A DNA stretch of 64,000 nucleotides from Vibrio sp. RE86 (GTDB lineage: Bacteria; Pseudomonadota; Gammaproteobacteria; Enterobacterales; Vibrionaceae). The notes under the pieces are model-generated. The model did not search any database and had not been told where the DNA came from. It saw only the letters and a program-made list of their open reading frames with translations. The translations under genes and the position numbers were made by a program. The DNA is taken from contig NZ_VTXI01000003.1 in NCBI RefSeq assembly GCF_013114545.1, positions 207,961 to 271,960 on the forward strand. Reading direction: 5' to 3'. Each line of letters opens with the position of its first letter. Position 1 is the first letter of the stretch. This document shows, piece by piece, positions 62,307 to 64,000 of the stretch.

Positions 62307-63110
62307 ATGCATCCAATGCTTAATATCGCTATTCGTGCTGCACGAAAAGCTGGCAACCATATTGCCAAATCTTTAGAAAATGCTGAGAAGATCGAATCTA
62401 CTCAGAAAGGCACGAATGACTTTGTTACTAACGTAGACAAAGAAGCTGAAACTATCATTATCGATACTATTCAGGCTTCTTACCCTGAGCACTGCATCGT
62501 TGCTGAGGAAAATGGCGTAATTGAAGGTAAAGATAAAGAAGTACAATGGATCATCGACCCACTGGATGGCACTTCAAACTTTGTAAAAGGTTTGCCACAC
62601 TTCTCTGTATCTATTGCTGTACGCTTCAAAGGTAAAACTGAAGTAGCATGTGTATACGATCCAATGCTAAACGAACTGTTCACTGCACAGCGTGGTTCTG
62701 GCGCTCAGCTTAACAACGCTCGTATCCGTGTAAAACAGCTAAAAGACCTTCAAGGCACTATTCTAGCAACGGGTTTCCCGTTCAAGCAAAAGCAACACTC
62801 TGAATCTTACTTCAAGATCATGTCTTCTCTATTTGTAGATTGTGCAGACTTCCGTCGCACTGGTTCTGCAGCACTAGATCTATGCTACCTAGCAGCTGGC
62901 CGTGTAGATGGTTTCTTTGAGCTAGGTCTAAAGCCTTGGGATATCGCAGCAGGTGACCTAATCGCTCGTGAAGCTGGCGCAATCCTAACAGACTTTGCTG
63001 GCGGTACTGACTACATGAAGTCTGGTAACGTTGTCGCATCAAGTGCTCGCGGCACTAAGAGCATTCTGAAGCACATCCGTGAAAACGGTAACGAAGCTCT
63101 TCTAAAATAA
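62307..63110 (+). CDS. suhB: Inositol-1-monophosphatase SuhB
   Basis: A 267-residue magnesium-dependent phosphatase. The family motifs are IVAEENG, WIIDPLDGTSNFVKG and LKPWDIAAGDLIAREAG, all intact. In E. coli, SuhB also takes part in the rRNA transcription antitermination complex. It is divergent from trmJ. The ATG at 62307 is near a TTAGT sequence with a weak ribosome-binding site. Confidence 0.95.
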   Translation: MHPMLNIAIRAARKAGNHIAKSLENAEKIESTQKGTNDFVTNVDKEAETIIIDTIQASYPEHCIVAEENGVIEGKDKEVQWIIDPLDGTSNFVKGLPHFSVSIAVRFKGKTEVACVYDPMLNELFTAQRGSGAQLNNARIRVKQLKDLQGTILATGFPFKQKQHSESYFKIMSSLFVDCADFRRTGSAALDLCYLAAGRVDGFFELGLKPWDIAAGDLIAREAGAILTDFAGGTDYMKSGNVVASSARGTKSILKHIRENGNEALLK

Positions 63111-63137
63111 GACGCTCCGTCACAGCTGATTATTCCA

Positions 63138-63168
63138 AAGCCCTGCTTTCACAAGCAGGGCTTTTTTG
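63138..63168 (+). terminator. Rho-independent terminator of suhB
   Basis: AAGCCCTGCTT and AAGCAGGGCTT form an 11-base-pair stem followed by TTTT. Confidence 0.85.
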
Positions 63169-63235
63169 TATCTGCACCTCAGGCTAACAGGGATACTTCT
63201 TGTACCAATCGCATTTATTAATAAGCCTGTTTTAC

Positions 63236-63343
63236 CTAACCTCCAAAACAAGGAGTAAATGAAGCTACTCCCACCGACTCTGCGCGCCTTGGAGCTTGTT
63301 TATTATAACGTTGTAACTGCCAAGCTTCGGCTAATGACTTCAT
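63236..63343 (-). CDS. Possible 35-residue ORF, uncertain
   Basis: A 35-codon frame beginning MKSLAEAWQLQRYNKQAPRR and ending in SFTPCFGG. I do not recognise it and the ribosome-binding site is weak. The surrounding region 63164-63541 otherwise holds nothing I can support. An overlapping 30-codon frame on the other strand is no better. Confidence 0.2.
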   Translation of the reverse strand: MKSLAEAWQLQRYNKQAPRRAESVGVASFTPCFGG

Positions 63344-63541
63344 ACGGTTAAAGCTTCTCCCTGAACTTTGTCAATCGAGTTGGGGTCCAGTGACTAAAGA
63401 GGAGTATGAATAGTCATTAAGTTATCTAACTGCCAGAAAAACAGCATTGGTATACCAGAGGTTACTTAGATAAATTTAAATAACTGAAGGTCATATCAGA
63501 TCCTTCAGAGACTGATATTTAGGCGAAAAATTAAAAGCAAA

Positions 63542-63569
63542 AAGGCCTCAGTCTTTCGACTCAGGCCTT
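63542..63569 (-). terminator. Distal terminator of the rrn operon
   Basis: AAGGCCT and AGGCCTT surround AGTC-TTTC-GACT with one C-C mismatch, with TTTTTGCTTTT following on the minus strand. It lies beyond the tRNA genes and acts as a second terminator. Confidence 0.65.
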
Positions 63570-63645
63570 GAATATGCAGAGATGAGGGGCTGACAGCGGG
63601 GCGCTAGTTATCAAAACATGGCTCGTAGAAGCAACAGATGTAAAA

Positions 63646-63671
63646 AAGCCCCAGCATTTCTGCTGAGGCTT
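63646..63671 (-). terminator. Proximal terminator of the rrn operon
   Basis: AAGCCTCAGCA, loop GAAA and TGCTGGGGCTT (one T-G wobble) on the minus strand, followed by TTTTTT. It lies just after tRNA-Trp. Confidence 0.8.
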
Positions 63672-63677
63672 AATATA

Positions 63678-63754
<77 letters not shown>

Positions 63755-63788
63755 ATCTTCGTGTTTATTGAGACGACTCTCAAATAAG

Positions 63789-63865
63789 TGGCGGAGTGGA
63801 CGGGACTCGAACCCGCGACCCCCGGCGTGACAGGCCGGTATTCTAACCAACTGAACTACCACTCC
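63789..63865 (-). tRNA. tRNA-Asp (anticodon GTC)
   Basis: A 77-base cloverleaf with acceptor stem GGAGTGG/CCACTCC, the GGTTCGAGTCC T-arm and anticodon GTC in CCTGTCACG. The 3' CCA is encoded. It lies between 5S rRNA and tRNA-Trp. Confidence 0.97.
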
Positions 63866-63904
63866 GCAGTGGCTTACTTGCTTTAAGCAAGTGTCCATAT
63901 TTAA

Positions 63905-64000
63905 AGCCTGGCGATGTCCTACTCTCACATGGGGAAGCCCCACACTACCATCGGCGCTAATTCGTTTCACTTCTGAGTTCGGCATGGAATCAGGTGGGTC
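63905..64000 (-). rRNA. rrf: 5S ribosomal RNA, 3' part (runs off window)
   Basis: The minus strand reads CCATGCCGAACTCAGAAGTG, then CGCCGATGGTAGTGTGGGG, and ends with the closing GCCAGGC. The 5' end and the rest of the rrn operon lie beyond base 64000. The 3' boundary is accurate to a few bases. Confidence 0.95.

Overview
The window is gamma-proteobacterial chromosomal DNA and the gene families point to Vibrio. Supporting evidence: the long (342 aa) DapD, an OxyR2/Prx2 pair of the Vibrio type, a second EF-G gene lying apart from the str operon, an ERIC-like intergenic element, and an rrn operon ending in tRNA-Asp and tRNA-Trp. The species cannot be fixed from sequence reading alone. Nearly all of the DNA is ordinary, densely packed chromosome. 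I see no prophage, insertion sequence, integron or CRISPR array.

Layout. (1) 1-7 kb: glyoxylate shunt aceBA, the divergent oxyR2/prx2 pair, dapD and an HD-GYP phosphodiesterase. (2) 7.4-12.6 kb: glycerol regulon glpFK-glpR-glpD. (3) 12.6-18.3 kb: NnrS, a gamma-glutamylcyclotransferase-like protein, the YgjH tRNA-binding protein, galR, and a YdhF-like aldo/keto reductase divergent from a LysR regulator. (4) 18.3-21 kb: ahpC and ahpF, each with its own OxyR-type operator, separated by the stub of a broken S66 peptidase gene. (5) 21.6-33.2 kb: a beta-galactoside/galactose block with the Leloir operon galETKM facing ebgR-ebgAC-ygjI. (6) 33.3-36.6 kb: a PAP2-family membrane protein and a LysR/ChrA pair. 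(7) 36.6-47.4 kb: a Tad (Flp pilus) locus with two Flp pilins and an additional AAA+ ATPase, but without recognisable tadE, tadF or tadG. (8) 47.8-51.3 kb: an AraC-type regulator, an acyl-CoA ligase and a GcvA-like regulator. (9) 51.4-63.1 kb: EF-G paralogue, ndk, pepB, the complete isc operon (iscRSUA-hscBA-fdx-iscX), trmJ and suhB. (10) 63.5-64 kb: distal end of an rrn operon on the minus strand.

How the parts work together. EbgAC would release galactose and glucose from beta-galactosides. GalMKTE would feed the galactose into UDP-sugars. A repeated TTTAGTAAA-type half-operator in front of ebgA, ebgR, galE and galR suggests shared control. Peroxide defence appears twice: OxyR2-Prx2, and AhpCF under OxyR-type sites. 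Fe-S assembly is autoregulated by IscR through two abutting type-1 sites. The least explained items are the Tad-locus AAA+ ATPase, the incomplete minor-pilin set of that locus, and a cluster of TTGTGAAATTTCACAA-type palindromes upstream of aceB.
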